DNA of 64,000 nt, from contig NZ_FMZU01000008.1 of NCBI RefSeq assembly GCF_900101545.1, positions 62,001 to 126,000 on the forward strand. Direction: 5' to 3'. A program made the position numbers and the translations under genes. The notes under the pieces are model-generated. The model saw only the letters and a program-made list of their open reading frames with translations, searched no databases and had not been told where the DNA came from. This DNA comes from Variovorax sp. CF079 (GTDB lineage Bacteria > Pseudomonadota > Gammaproteobacteria > Burkholderiales > Burkholderiaceae_C). Shown here one piece after another: positions 35,883 to 46,046 of this stretch (positions within the stretch are counted from its first letter, which is position 1; each line of letters starts with the position of its first letter).

Positions 35883-36527
35883 TCAGGAGTTCTCGAGGAC
35901 GATGCCCTCGATCACGTTGGCGACGTCTTCGCATTTGTCGGTAATCGTCTCCAGCAGCTCGTAGATGGCCTTGAGCTTGATGACTTCGCGCACGTCCGGC
36001 TCTTCGCGGAACAGCTTGCTCATCGCGCTGCGCATCACGCGGTCGGCGTCGGACTCGAGCCGGTCGATTTCCTCGCAGGTCTTGAGCGTGGCCTCGGCGG
36101 TGGCCGGGTCGGTGATCTTGCCGAGGAACTTGACCGCGTCCTTCACTCGCTCGCAGCACTTCACGCTGAGCGTGGTCAGGCGCGTGATCTCCTCCGTCAT
36201 GTGGCGCACGTCGTAGAGCGCCATGGTCTCGGCCGAGTCCTGGATCAGGTCGGCCACGTCGTCCATCGTGTTGATCAGCTTGTGGATCTGCTCGCGGTCG
36301 ATCGGCGTGATGAAGGTCTTGTGGATCAACCGGTTGACGTCATGCGTCACGCGGTCGGCAGCGCGCTCGGCATTGTCGACATCGCGGTTGTACTGCTCGC
36401 GCAGATGCAGGTCGTTGTAGTTGGCGACGAGTTGCTCGAAGGCGCGCGCGGCTTCGACGATGCGGTCGGCGTGCTGATTGAACATCTCGAAAAAATTCCC
36501 CTCGCGGGGCAGCAGCTTGCCGAACAT
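35883..36527 (-). CDS. DUF47 (PhoU-like) accessory protein of PiT transporter
   Basis: 214 residues from the ATG at 36527, which has AGGAGAG 6 nt upstream; an in-frame ATG 11 codons earlier lacks a site. All-helical PhoU-like protein: MFGKLLPREGNFFEMFNQHA opening, HDVNRLIHKTFITPIDREQI, MDDVADLIQDSAETM and EIDRLESDADRVMRSAMSKLF are typical of the DUF47/YkaA family. It is thought to regulate or assist the adjacent phosphate transporter. Confidence 0.93.
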   Translation of the reverse strand: MFGKLLPREGNFFEMFNQHADRIVEAARAFEQLVANYNDLHLREQYNRDVDNAERAADRVTHDVNRLIHKTFITPIDREQIHKLINTMDDVADLIQDSAETMALYDVRHMTEEITRLTTLSVKCCERVKDAVKFLGKITDPATAEATLKTCEEIDRLESDADRVMRSAMSKLFREEPDVREVIKLKAIYELLETITDKCEDVANVIEGIVLENS

Positions 36528-36616
36528 GGCGCTCTCCTGGATCTCGGCCACCACACTCATGTGACGCCATCGTGAAAAAACCGCGCAAGTGTACTGGTCG
36601 GGCGCGCAGACGAGGT

Positions 36617-37078
36617 TCAGAGGCGCTCGATGCGCTGGTCGGCCACCTGGGCGAGCTGGGCCGGCGTAACCTGCTCCGGCGCGATCTCCGCCAGCGGCAC
36701 GAGCACGAAGGCGCGCTCGCCCATGCGCGGATGCGGCAGCGTCAGCACCGCCGTGTCCATCACCACCTCGCCATGGCGCAGCAGATCGAGATCAAGGGTG
36801 CGCGGCGCATTGCGGTAGGGACGCTCGCGGCCCGCGCCGCTCTCGAGGCGCTGGAGCTCGACCAGCAGCGCCGTCGGATCCAGTTCGGTCTCGAGTTCGA
36901 CCACCGCATTGATGAAATCGGGCCCCAGGGCATCGACAGGCGCGCTGCGATAGAGCGAAGAGCGTGCCCCGACGCGCGTGCCGGGCAGCGCCGCTAGATC
37001 GTCCATCGCCTGCCTCACCGTCGCGCGCGCGTCGCCCAGGTTGGCGCCGATTGCGACGTAGGCCCGGCTCGCCGTCAT
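36617..37078 (-). CDS. folK: 2-amino-4-hydroxy-6-hydroxymethyldihydropteridine pyrophosphokinase
   Basis: 153 residues. HPPK motifs: AYVAIGANLGDARATV, SSLYRSAPVDALGPDFINAVVELET, and RPYRNAPRTLDLDLLRHGE with the metal-binding Asp pair, then LPHPRMGERAFVLVPLAEIAP. It makes the pyrophosphorylated pterin for dihydropteroate synthase in folate synthesis. Its start overlaps the pcnB stop by 4 bp (ATGA), a coupling common in proteobacteria. Confidence 0.97.
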   Translation of the reverse strand: MTASRAYVAIGANLGDARATVRQAMDDLAALPGTRVGARSSLYRSAPVDALGPDFINAVVELETELDPTALLVELQRLESGAGRERPYRNAPRTLDLDLLRHGEVVMDTAVLTLPHPRMGERAFVLVPLAEIAPEQVTPAQLAQVADQRIERL

Positions 37079-38631
37079 TCGGCCGCGACGCTGCTGCCGG
37101 CTTCGCCGCCGCTGCGCGGCTTGCGCCTGCGGCGGCGCTTGCGCGGCGCGGCGGCAGCGACTTCACCGTCGGGCGGAAGCTGAGCCTCGTCGGCGGCGGC
37201 CGCCGGCGCACGCGCGGCAGGCACGCGCTGGCGGGGTCTCTTGTGCTGCTCGTCGCGCACCTGGTCCAAGAGGTCTTGGCGGCGCACCTCGTCGGCCGTG
37301 CTGAACTCCTGCCACCACTCGGCGATCGCTTCGCTGACCTCGCCGACGTCGGCGCGCAAGCGCATGAAGTCGAAGGCCGCACGAAAGCGCGCCTGCTCGA
37401 CCAGGCTGTAGGGCGTGGCGCCCGTGCGCTTGTCGAAGCGCGGCTGCATCATCCAGATTTCGCGCATGTCGGCGGCCAGCTTGCCGCGGCCCGAGACGTC
37501 GCCGATGCGCGCATTGAACACGTCGTCGATCGCATCCTGCAGCGCCGGGAACGCGGCTTGCGCGCGCTGGCCGTGGCGGCCCTCGACGCGCTGGGCCCAG
37601 CCGTCGCGCACATCGGCCCACAGCACGCAGGCCAAGAGGAAGCTCGGCGCCACCGGCTTGCCTTCGCCGACGCGGCGGTCGGTGTCCTGCAGGGCGGCCT
37701 TCACGAAGGGCAGATCGGCACGCTCGACCACGACGTCGAGCAAGGGGTAGATGCCGGTCGTCAGCTCGAGCTTGCGCAACTGCGCGACGGTGGCGACGGC
37801 ATGGCCGGTCTGCAGCAGCTTGAGCATCTCGTCGAACAGGCGGCTTTGCGGCACGTCGGCCAGGAGCTTGCTGGATTCGACCAGCGGCGCTGCCGTCTTG
37901 GGCTCGAGCTTGAAGCCGAGTGCAGCCAGCTTGGCCGAGAAGCGGATCGCGCGAATGATGCGCACCGGGTCTTCGCGGTAGCGCGTGATCGGGTCGCCGA
38001 TCATGCGCAGCGTGAGCTTCTTCGAGTCCTTGATGCCGTTGTGATAGTCGACCACGATCTCGCTCGCCGGGTCGTAGTACATCGCATTGACCGTGAAGTC
38101 GCGCCGCGCGGCGTCTTCTTCCTGCGGGCCCCAGACGTTGTCGCGCAGCACGCGGCCGCTGGCATCGACCGCGTGCTTCATGCCCGCGAGCTCGCCCTTG
38201 CTGGTGCGTTCGTTGCCAGCCACCTGCTCGGCACCGTTGCTGTCCATGTAGGCACGAAAGGTCGAGACCTCGATCACCTCGTGCTCGCGCCCGCGGCCGT
38301 ACACCACGTGCACGATGCGAAAGCGCCGGCCGATGATGAAGGCGCGGCGAAACAGGCTTTTCACCTGCTCGGGCGTCGCGTTGGTCGCGACGTCGAAGTC
38401 CTTGGGACGCAGGCCGAGCAGCAGGTCGCGCACCGCGCCGCCGACGACGTAGGCCTCATAGCCGGCATCCTGCAGCGTGGTGACGACGTTCTTGGCGCGC
38501 TCGTCGACCAGCGCCGGGTCGATGCCGTGCACCGAGGCGGGCACCTCCTGGCGCTTGCCGAAACGGGCCTTACCGCCCTGTGCGGCATCGCCGGATTTGC
38601 CGAGGAGTTTGTCGATGAATTTCTTGATCAT
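37075..38631 (-). CDS. pcnB: Poly(A) polymerase I
   Basis: 518 residues. The nucleotidyltransferase core has YVVGGAVRDLLLGLRPKDFDVATNA (GG plus DxD), RRFRIVHVVYG, RRDFTVNAMYYD and DPVRIIRAIRFSAKLA. The C-terminal tail (about residues 455-518) is rich in Arg, Lys, Pro and Ala with a KRRRRRKPR cluster, the RNA-binding tail that distinguishes PcnB from CCA-adding enzymes. It polyadenylates RNA to promote decay. It is the gene between hda and folK, all on the minus strand. Confidence 0.95.
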   Translation of the reverse strand: MIKKFIDKLLGKSGDAAQGGKARFGKRQEVPASVHGIDPALVDERAKNVVTTLQDAGYEAYVVGGAVRDLLLGLRPKDFDVATNATPEQVKSLFRRAFIIGRRFRIVHVVYGRGREHEVIEVSTFRAYMDSNGAEQVAGNERTSKGELAGMKHAVDASGRVLRDNVWGPQEEDAARRDFTVNAMYYDPASEIVVDYHNGIKDSKKLTLRMIGDPITRYREDPVRIIRAIRFSAKLAALGFKLEPKTAAPLVESSKLLADVPQSRLFDEMLKLLQTGHAVATVAQLRKLELTTGIYPLLDVVVERADLPFVKAALQDTDRRVGEGKPVAPSFLLACVLWADVRDGWAQRVEGRHGQRAQAAFPALQDAIDDVFNARIGDVSGRGKLAADMREIWMMQPRFDKRTGATPYSLVEQARFRAAFDFMRLRADVGEVSEAIAEWWQEFSTADEVRRQDLLDQVRDEQHKRPRQRVPAARAPAAAADEAQLPPDGEVAAAAPRKRRRRRKPRSGGEAGSSVAAE

Positions 38632-38658
38632 TGGAAAGCTTCGGCGCCTCTGGCGCCC

Positions 38659-39345
38659 TCATTCATTTTCGAGCATCGACCGGATCAGCGGGATCGTGAT
38701 CGCGCGCTGGGTCTGCAAGGCATAGCCGTCGAGCTGCGCGAGCAGTTCCATCAGGCTGCCGAGATCGCGGCTGAAACGATGCAGCATGTAGTCGAGCACT
38801 TCGTCCGACAGCATCACGCCGCGGCTGTCCGCGGCCTGGCGCAGCACGGCGCGCCGCTCCGACTCGCCGAGCACCTGCAAGTGGAACACATGGCCCCAAC
38901 CCAGGCGCGTGCGGAGGTCCTCGCGCAGCGGCAGATCGGCCGGCGGCACGGTGCCCGCCGCCACCACGCCCCGCTGCAGGCTCTGCGCATTGACGAACCA
39001 GTTGAAGGCGGCGTGCTGCTGGACCGCAGTGTAGAGATGCACGTCGTCGAACAGCACGGCACCCCAGCGTTCGTCGAACTCGGGCGGGTCCAGCAGCCCC
39101 GGATGCAGCCAGCCCACGCTCGCACCCTGCTCGCGCAAGGCGCCGCGCACGGCTTCGAGCAGATGCGTCTTGCCGCAGCCGCCCTCGCCCCACAGGTAGG
39201 TCGGCACCGGAGAATGCAGCGTGGTCGAGCGCGCGTCGCCGACCCACAGCGCAAGGTGCCGCAGCGCCGGCTCGTTCGGCCCGGCGAAGAAGCCCGCGAG
39301 CGTCGGACCGGTCGCAATGCCGATGTCGAGCGCGAGCTGCTTCAT
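38659..39345 (-). CDS. hda: DnaA-related regulator Hda
   Basis: 228 residues: the AAA+ domain of DnaA without the DNA-binding domain. It begins MKQLALDIGIATGPTLAGFF, where the QLALDI clamp-binding motif sits at the N-terminus as in other Hda proteins. Walker A is WGEGGCGKTHLLEA, Walker B AVLFDDVHLY, followed by LRTRLGWGHVFHLQVL. With the beta clamp it stimulates ATP hydrolysis on DnaA, limiting re-initiation. It lies upstream of pcnB by 27 bp and is divergent from purM. Confidence 0.95.
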   Translation of the reverse strand: MKQLALDIGIATGPTLAGFFAGPNEPALRHLALWVGDARSTTLHSPVPTYLWGEGGCGKTHLLEAVRGALREQGASVGWLHPGLLDPPEFDERWGAVLFDDVHLYTAVQQHAAFNWFVNAQSLQRGVVAAGTVPPADLPLREDLRTRLGWGHVFHLQVLGESERRAVLRQAADSRGVMLSDEVLDYMLHRFSRDLGSLMELLAQLDGYALQTQRAITIPLIRSMLENE

Positions 39346-39422
39346 GCCATGGCCGCCGAGAGCGGCTGGGGTGGCGCGGATGACGCGAAAGAAGGGTTCA
39401 TGGGACAGGGCATGGCGGCCCT

Positions 39423-39428
39423 TAAAAT
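39423..39428 (+). promoter_or_regulatory. Candidate -10 box for purM
   Basis: TAAAAT about 90 bp upstream of the purM start in the 173-bp region shared with the divergent hda gene. No clear -35 element or PurR-type operator was recognised. Confidence 0.35.
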
Positions 39429-39518
39429 CGTGGCGAATTCTATCGGCCCGACTGCTTCGGTTGCCGGCGTCATTGTCCTCCTTCCTTTCGCCCCTCCCTT
39501 CCTTCGTCCGGCCAGCCC

Positions 39519-40583
<1,065 letters not shown>

Positions 40584-40597
40584 GCGGCCTGCACCGC

Positions 40598-41656
40598 GTG
40601 AGCGATATTCCCTCCACGCCGTCATCGCGCGCGCTGCTGACGGCGAGCTACCTGCTGATCGCGGGCGCATTGCTGCTGATTATGTGGCAGGGCCTGCTGC
40701 CCGGCCTGCTGTGCGTGTGCATCGGTTTTCTGGGCACGCGCTGGATCGCTCGCGTGCTGGATGCCGGCCGGCGACGCTTCGTGCCCCTGCGGCCGCAGGG
40801 CCTGGCATCCGCCGTTCCCTCGTGGTCGCGCGTCATCGCCGCCACGCTGGTGATGCTGGCGCCGATCGGCCTGCTGAGCGTGGCTTTCTCCGAGGCGCGC
40901 GACTTTGTCCTCAACGCGCCGGAGCAGTACCAGGAACTGCTCGACTACATCGCGCGCACGGTGCTGGAGCTGCGCCTCAAGCTGCCGCCCGACATCGGCG
41001 CCTACCTGCCGGAAGGCGCGGCGGAGGTGCAGCGCGTCGTCGCCGGCTACCTGCGCGCGCAGGCCGGCGCGCTCGCGCTGACCGGCCGCGCCTGGCTGGG
41101 CGGGCTGCTCTTCGCCTACGTCGGCCTGATCGTCGGCGCGCTGGCTGCCGTTGCCGCCCATCCGCCCACGCGGCGCCCGCTGGCCGAGCAGTTGAGGCAG
41201 CGCATCACTCTTTTCGGCGAGGCCTTCGGCCAGATCGTGGCCGCGCAGTTCTGGATCGCGGCCTTCAACACCTTCCTGACCGCCCTCTTCCTGCTGTTCG
41301 TGCTGCCGACATGGGACCTGCGCCTGCCGTACACGCCGGCCTTGATCACGCTGACCTTCGTCGCCGGCCTGGTGCCGATCGTGGGCAACCTGCTGTGCAA
41401 CGCGGTGATCACCGTGGTCGGTCTGTCGGTATCGCCGATCACCGCACTGGCCTGCCTGGCCTTCCTGATCCTGATCCACAAGGCCGAGTACTTCATCAAT
41501 GCCAAGGTGGTGGGCGCCCGCACGCAGATGGGCGTGTGGGAACTGCTGGCCGTGATGTTCGCGGCCGAGGCGGTGTTCGGCCCGGCCGGACTGGTGGCGG
41601 CGCCGCTGTTCTATGCCTACCTCAAGAAGGAATTGCAGGCCGCCCGGCTCGTCTGA
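40598..41656 (+). CDS. AI-2E family transporter (UPF0118 permease)
   Basis: 352 residues with a GTG start at 40598 (giving MSDIPSTPSSRALL); no strong ribosome-binding site, so translation may be coupled to purM 14 bp upstream. Eight or so helices; the family signature is visible in the C-terminal half: LRLPYTPALITLTFVAGLVPIVGNLLCN and KVVGARTQMGVWELLAVMFAAEAVFGPAGLVAAPLFYAYLKKEL. Family members export small molecules or act as Na+/H+ antiporters; autoinducer-2 export is shown only for one member. Placement between purM and an unrelated hydrolase gives no substrate hint. Confidence 0.85.
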   Translation: MSDIPSTPSSRALLTASYLLIAGALLLIMWQGLLPGLLCVCIGFLGTRWIARVLDAGRRRFVPLRPQGLASAVPSWSRVIAATLVMLAPIGLLSVAFSEARDFVLNAPEQYQELLDYIARTVLELRLKLPPDIGAYLPEGAAEVQRVVAGYLRAQAGALALTGRAWLGGLLFAYVGLIVGALAAVAAHPPTRRPLAEQLRQRITLFGEAFGQIVAAQFWIAAFNTFLTALFLLFVLPTWDLRLPYTPALITLTFVAGLVPIVGNLLCNAVITVVGLSVSPITALACLAFLILIHKAEYFINAKVVGARTQMGVWELLAVMFAAEAVFGPAGLVAAPLFYAYLKKELQAARLV

Positions 41657-41764
41657 GTCGCATGTCCTGATTTGATCGATTCTTGTCTGGCGCAGCGCGG
41701 ACGGAATGTCGGCAACGGAGAAGAATAAGGCGCATCATCCACCCGTCTCCAGGAGATTGCCGCC

Positions 41765-42337
41765 ATGAAAAGTTGTCTGATAGTGATCGATGCCCAGGAA
41801 TCGTTTCGCCATCGCCCTTACTTCGCGCAACGCGACTATGTCCCCTACGTCGCGGCGCAGAACGCGTTGATCGAAGGCTGCACGGCGGCCGGCATCCCGA
41901 TCGTTCGCATCTTCCACGTCGACGGCCCGGCCAGCGCAGGCAACCCCTTCGCGGTCGAATCGGGCCATGTGCGGCCGCTCACGGAACTGGCCGGCTTCGA
42001 TGCCGCGGCGACCTTCACCAAGCACCGCCACAGCGCCCTGGTCAACAGCGGGCTCGACGTCTGGCTCACCGAGAACGGCATAGGCCGGCTGATCGTGAGC
42101 GGCATCCGCACCGAACAATGCTGCGAGACCACGACGCGCCACGCCTCCGACCTGGGCTGGTCGGTCGACTACGTGCTCGATGCCACGCTGACTTTCGACA
42201 TGGCCCAGCCCGACGGCCGTCCGCTGTCCGCAGCCGACATCAAGGCACGCACGGCGACCGTGCTCGAAGGCCGTTTTGCCAAGATCTGCAGCGTCGAACA
42301 GGCGCTGGAGCGCGCGGGCGCCCTGGCCGTGGCCTGA
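41765..42337 (+). CDS. Isochorismatase-like cysteine hydrolase
   Basis: 190 residues from the ATG at 41765 (AGGAGA 9 nt upstream). The catalytic triad of the family is in place: Asp in LIVIDAQESF, Lys in TFTKHRHSALVNSG, and Cys in SGIRTEQCCETTTRHA. The C-terminal helix includes LSAADIKARTATVLEGRFAKI. Members hydrolyse amides or vinyl ethers (nicotinamide, N-carbamoyl compounds, isochorismate). The gene is followed after 13 bp by a GlxA-type regulator, which suggests they form one regulatory module. Confidence 0.9.
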   Translation: MKSCLIVIDAQESFRHRPYFAQRDYVPYVAAQNALIEGCTAAGIPIVRIFHVDGPASAGNPFAVESGHVRPLTELAGFDAAATFTKHRHSALVNSGLDVWLTENGIGRLIVSGIRTEQCCETTTRHASDLGWSVDYVLDATLTFDMAQPDGRPLSAADIKARTATVLEGRFAKICSVEQALERAGALAVA

Positions 42338-42350
42338 GGCCGCGCGCACG

Positions 42351-43340
42351 ATGAGCTTGCCCTCGATCCGGGTTGTCTTCGTGCTGCTGCCCCACAGCCT
42401 CGTGCTGGACTGGGCCGGCCCGGCCGAGGCCTTGCGCATCGCCAACCAGCAATTGCGCGCCAGCGGCCAGCCGGAGCGCTTCAAGATCGAATTCGCCTCT
42501 CCGGACCCGGCGGCGATCGGCTCGGTCGGCGTGACCCTCGCCGGCCTGTCGCCGCTGCCGGCGCAGTGGGACGGCCCGGCGTGGATCGTGCTCGTGGGAC
42601 TGCCGGGCAACACGATCTCGACGGCGGGCCCGCAGGCGCAGGCCTTGCTGCAGTGGTTGCGCGGCCTGCGCTTCGAGCGCGGCCGGCTCGAGCTCGTCAC
42701 GATCTGCGCCGGTGCCCTGCTCGCGGCCCACGCGGGTGCGCTCGCGGGCCGGCGCGCCACCACCCACCATCACCATCTGGACGAATTGCGCCAGGTGGAG
42801 CCGCGCTGCGAGGTGGTTGCCAACCGCGTGTTCGTGATCGACCCGCCGCTCTACAGCAGCGCCGGCGTGACGACCGGCATCGACCTGATGCTGCACCGGA
42901 TCGCCGAAAGCTGCGGCGAAGCGCTCGCGGCGCAGGTCGCGCAGACCATGGTGGTGGCGCTGCGGCGCGGCCCGCACGATCCCGAGCTCTCGCCCTTCCT
43001 GGCCTACCGCAACCATCTGCATCCCGCGCTGCATCGCGTGCAGGATGCGGTGAGCGAGGAGCCGCAGGCAGATTGGAGCGTGCCGCGCATGGCCGACGTG
43101 GCTCACACTTCGGCGCGCCATCTCACGCGCCTGTTCGTGGAGCACGCGGGCGTGGCGCCGCTGGCCTATCTGCGCCGCCTGCGACTCGCGACGGCGCAGC
43201 TCGCGCTGCAGTCGGGCGCCAACGTCACGCGCGCGGCCGAACTCTCGGGCTTCGGCTCCGACACGCAACTGCGCCGGGCCTGGCGCCAGTTCGGTCTGGT
43301 GGGCTCGCCGTCGGAAGCACATCTGCTATCAAGACGATAG
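42351..43340 (+). CDS. GlxA family transcriptional regulator (DJ-1/PfpI plus AraC HTH)
   Basis: 329 residues from the ATG at 42351. Residues about 5-180 form a DJ-1/PfpI-like amidotransferase domain with the elbow LVTICAGALLAAHAG (Cys present) and RRATTHHHHLDELRQ. Residues about 225-325 are an AraC-type double HTH: VPRMADVAHTSARHLTRLFVEHAGVAPLAYLRRLRLATAQ then AAELSGFGSDTQLRRAWRQFGL. Such regulators control catabolism of amino acids or quaternary amines. The upstream hydrolase gene is the obvious candidate target. The 3' end overlaps the convergent FUSC gene by 12 bp. Confidence 0.92.
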   Translation: MSLPSIRVVFVLLPHSLVLDWAGPAEALRIANQQLRASGQPERFKIEFASPDPAAIGSVGVTLAGLSPLPAQWDGPAWIVLVGLPGNTISTAGPQAQALLQWLRGLRFERGRLELVTICAGALLAAHAGALAGRRATTHHHHLDELRQVEPRCEVVANRVFVIDPPLYSSAGVTTGIDLMLHRIAESCGEALAAQVAQTMVVALRRGPHDPELSPFLAYRNHLHPALHRVQDAVSEEPQADWSVPRMADVAHTSARHLTRLFVEHAGVAPLAYLRRLRLATAQLALQSGANVTRAAELSGFGSDTQLRRAWRQFGLVGSPSEAHLLSRR

Positions 43341-45584
43341 CGGCGTGCACTCATCCTGCGGGGTTTCGGCCGCCCTTGACGCTTCTGCCGGCACCTTGCC
43401 CTCAGGCTGCAGCCATTCGCGCGCATGGTCGCGCAACGCGTCGATCTGCAGCCAGATCAGCGTGAGCTCCGTGCGAACGAGGCGGGCGGCCTGGTCTGCC
43501 CCGTCGCTGGGGTCGATCGCCGTCGCGAGCGCCGCACGGACGCAGGACTCCTCCAGACCTGCGCCCGCCGCATCGGGCTCCCCCCTCTCCAGCCCGGCAG
43601 ACAGGACATCGAGCGCCGCTGCTGCGCCTTCGGCCGCTTCCCGCAGCACCGCTGCACGTTCCGCATCGGGCAGCGCAACGCGGTGCGCGCCGAGCGCCGA
43701 GAGATAGCTCAACAGCGTGTGCGACCGGATCAGGAATCGCAGCGCCACGCCTGCGCGCGGCCGTACGTAGCCGGGCTCGCGGAACATGTCGGCCACCGCA
43801 GTCGAGAGCGCCGCGTCGGCGTTGTGGGCGTTGCGCCGCGCGAGCCGGTAGGCCAGGTCGTCGCGCGCGCCCGAGCGGTACTGCTGGACGATCTGTCGCA
43901 GGTAGCCGGCATGGTTGCGCATCGCGGTCGCGGCCAGCTCGTCGATGCGCCGCGCCTGCCAGTGCGGCAGCACCAGCAGCACGGCGAGCCCCGCAATGGC
44001 GCTGCCGATGGCCGTGTCGACCAACCGCGGCGCGATCAGTCCATCGCCATCGCCCACCTGGTTGAAGCACATCAGCACCAGCAGCGTGATGGCCGCCGTG
44101 GCCAGCAGGTAGCGGGTGGTGCGCGTGGCAAAAAACAGCACGCCGGCCACCACGGCCAGCAGCGACTGCAGCAGCGGCTGGGGAAACAGCTGCAGCAGCG
44201 CCCAACCGACCACCACCCCGAGCGCGGTGCCTGCGATGCGCTGGCCCATGCGCGCCACGGTCTCGCTGTAGGTCTGCTGGCAGACGAACAGCGTGGTCAG
44301 GAGGATCCAGTAGCCCTGCGCCGGATGAACCAGCTGCATCACGCCGTAGCCGGCGGCAAGCGCGATCGCCAGCCGCAACGCGTGACGGAACAGCGCCGAG
44401 CGCGGCGTGAGTTGGCGCCGCACGCGCTCCATCACCTCGCGCCAAGAGCGCGGCGAGCGGTCGAACAAGCCCATGTCGGTGCGCCCCGCCTGGGCGGCCG
44501 GCTGACTCGCACCCGCAAGCTGCCCGTCGAGCTGCAAGAGGTTCCGTGCAAGCGCCTCGATCGAGGCCAGCAGCGCCAGTCGTTCCGGCGTGGTCGCGCG
44601 CTCGCGCTCTTGCTCGATCGCACTGCGCAGCTCCGCCAGCGCCTGCACCGTCCCGGCGTCGGCGACGAAGGGCTCGCGCCGGGTGATCGAACGGGCGAGG
44701 CGCTGGCAAGCCTGTCCCTGCAGGCCGAGCACGCGCTGGCAGCGGTACAGCAGGTCACTGTGGAAGAAGGCATCGGCCAGCGCGTTGTAGTCGTCGTGCG
44801 ACGAGCTCGCGCGCTCATGCACGTCCTGCGCGATCAGGTAGAGCCCGCGATAACGCGCGATGCGACCCGTCGGTGCCCGAGCGCCGATCCGCCTGAAGAT
44901 GCTTTCCTTGGCGGCATTCAGCTCGGCCACCACCTCGGCGTTGAGCTGCGCGAGCGAGAGCCGCTTGCGCTCGATGTCGATCCCGCGCAGCGGCTCGAAC
45001 AGCGAGGCCTTGAAGCGCACGTAGTCGCCGAGCACCGAGAACAGTCTGATCAGGCGCTCCTGCACCGGCTGGGCCGGAAAGGCCGCGCACCAGAGCACCG
45101 AAAACACTCCGTACCAGGCCGCGCCGGCCAACAGCAGCACCGCCTCGACCCAGTCTGCGGCGTCGCTCGCGGGCCGGTTGTCGATGCCGAGCATGGCGTA
45201 CACCGCCAGGATGAGCGTCGCGAAGCCGATCGCCTTGTAGCGCGCCTCGACCGCGCCCAGCATCGTCAGGCAGAACGCCGCCAGCGCCAGAGCGGTGATG
45301 AACAGCAGGGGCTCGCCAATCAAGGCCTCGATCGCGAACGCCGCCGCTGCAAAGCAGACCAGCGTCACGACCTGGGCGCGAAATCGGCCGCGCCAGCTGT
45401 CATCGGTTTCGGCCAGCGCGCTCGCGATGGCGCCCAGAAACAGCGGGATCAACGCCTCGGGATGCCCGGTGAACTCGCACAGCGCCACCAGGCTGCCCAA
45501 CGTGAGCAGCACCCGCAGCGGCTGCGCCCGGCCTGCGAATGCGCGAAGCCGCTGGCGAAAGGTGTAGCCTGCAAGTGAAATCAT
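43329..45584 (-). CDS. FUSC family membrane protein (YccS/YhfK-like)
   Basis: 751 residues from the ATG at 45584; a GTG eleven codons further upstream (45617) is the alternative, and neither has a clear ribosome-binding site. Layout: an N-terminal membrane block (about residues 15-165), a cytoplasmic helical region (170-385), a second membrane block (390-525) with HPAQGYWILLTTLFVCQQTYSET and RIAGTALGVVVGWALL, and a C-terminal cytoplasmic tail. This is the duplicated YccS/FusC architecture, related to aromatic-acid and fusaric-acid exporters. The substrate is unknown. It begins 39 bp after the VOC gene. Confidence 0.9.
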   Translation of the reverse strand: MISLAGYTFRQRLRAFAGRAQPLRVLLTLGSLVALCEFTGHPEALIPLFLGAIASALAETDDSWRGRFRAQVVTLVCFAAAAFAIEALIGEPLLFITALALAAFCLTMLGAVEARYKAIGFATLILAVYAMLGIDNRPASDAADWVEAVLLLAGAAWYGVFSVLWCAAFPAQPVQERLIRLFSVLGDYVRFKASLFEPLRGIDIERKRLSLAQLNAEVVAELNAAKESIFRRIGARAPTGRIARYRGLYLIAQDVHERASSSHDDYNALADAFFHSDLLYRCQRVLGLQGQACQRLARSITRREPFVADAGTVQALAELRSAIEQERERATTPERLALLASIEALARNLLQLDGQLAGASQPAAQAGRTDMGLFDRSPRSWREVMERVRRQLTPRSALFRHALRLAIALAAGYGVMQLVHPAQGYWILLTTLFVCQQTYSETVARMGQRIAGTALGVVVGWALLQLFPQPLLQSLLAVVAGVLFFATRTTRYLLATAAITLLVLMCFNQVGDGDGLIAPRLVDTAIGSAIAGLAVLLVLPHWQARRIDELAATAMRNHAGYLRQIVQQYRSGARDDLAYRLARRNAHNADAALSTAVADMFREPGYVRPRAGVALRFLIRSHTLLSYLSALGAHRVALPDAERAAVLREAAEGAAAALDVLSAGLERGEPDAAGAGLEESCVRAALATAIDPSDGADQAARLVRTELTLIWLQIDALRDHAREWLQPEGKVPAEASRAAETPQDECTPLSS

Positions 45585-45623
45585 TGCCGTGGTCACGCAT
45601 GATGCGTGCCACGGCACGGGCAG

Positions 45624-46046
45624 CTAAGGCAGGTAGCCGCAGAAGCGCAGCACGTGCCCGTCGGGCTCGCGGATCGCGAACTCCCGCAGGCCCCAGGGCT
45701 GCGACGCCACCGGTTCGATCACGTTGACGCCGCGCTTCAGGTAGGCGGCATGCAGTCCGTCGACATCCTGGCCGACATGGATCACGATCTCGCCGCGCCA
45801 GGGATCGGCTTCGCGCCGGCCGCATTGCCAAAGGCGGATGTAGACCGGGTCGCCGTAGCTGCGATCGCCTTTCTTCACGCGCGCATAGCTCGGCGGCTCG
45901 CCGGCGATGAAGTCGAGCTCGAAGCCCAGCACGTCGCAGAAGTAGCGCGCGGCGCGTGACGCGTCGGCCACCGGCAGCACCGGCTGGATGCCGTGGAACT
46001 CGTGCCGCGTGCCGAGGTCGACCCCCGTGGCCTTGGCCTGGTCCAT
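45624..46046 (-). CDS. VOC family (glyoxalase/bleomycin-resistance fold) protein
   Basis: 140 residues from the ATG at 46046, which overlaps the SirB1 stop (TGATG). A single VOC module: GIQPVLPVADASRAARYFCDVLGFELDFI, EIVIHVGQDVDGLHAAYLKRGV and the metal/active-site end REFAIREPDGHVLRFCGY. The putative ligands HEFHG, EIVIHV and RE-DG are present. Function cannot be assigned further; possible roles are lyase, dioxygenase or ligand-binding resistance protein. Confidence 0.85.
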   Translation of the reverse strand: MDQAKATGVDLGTRHEFHGIQPVLPVADASRAARYFCDVLGFELDFIAGEPPSYARVKKGDRSYGDPVYIRLWQCGRREADPWRGEIVIHVGQDVDGLHAAYLKRGVNVIEPVASQPWGLREFAIREPDGHVLRFCGYLP

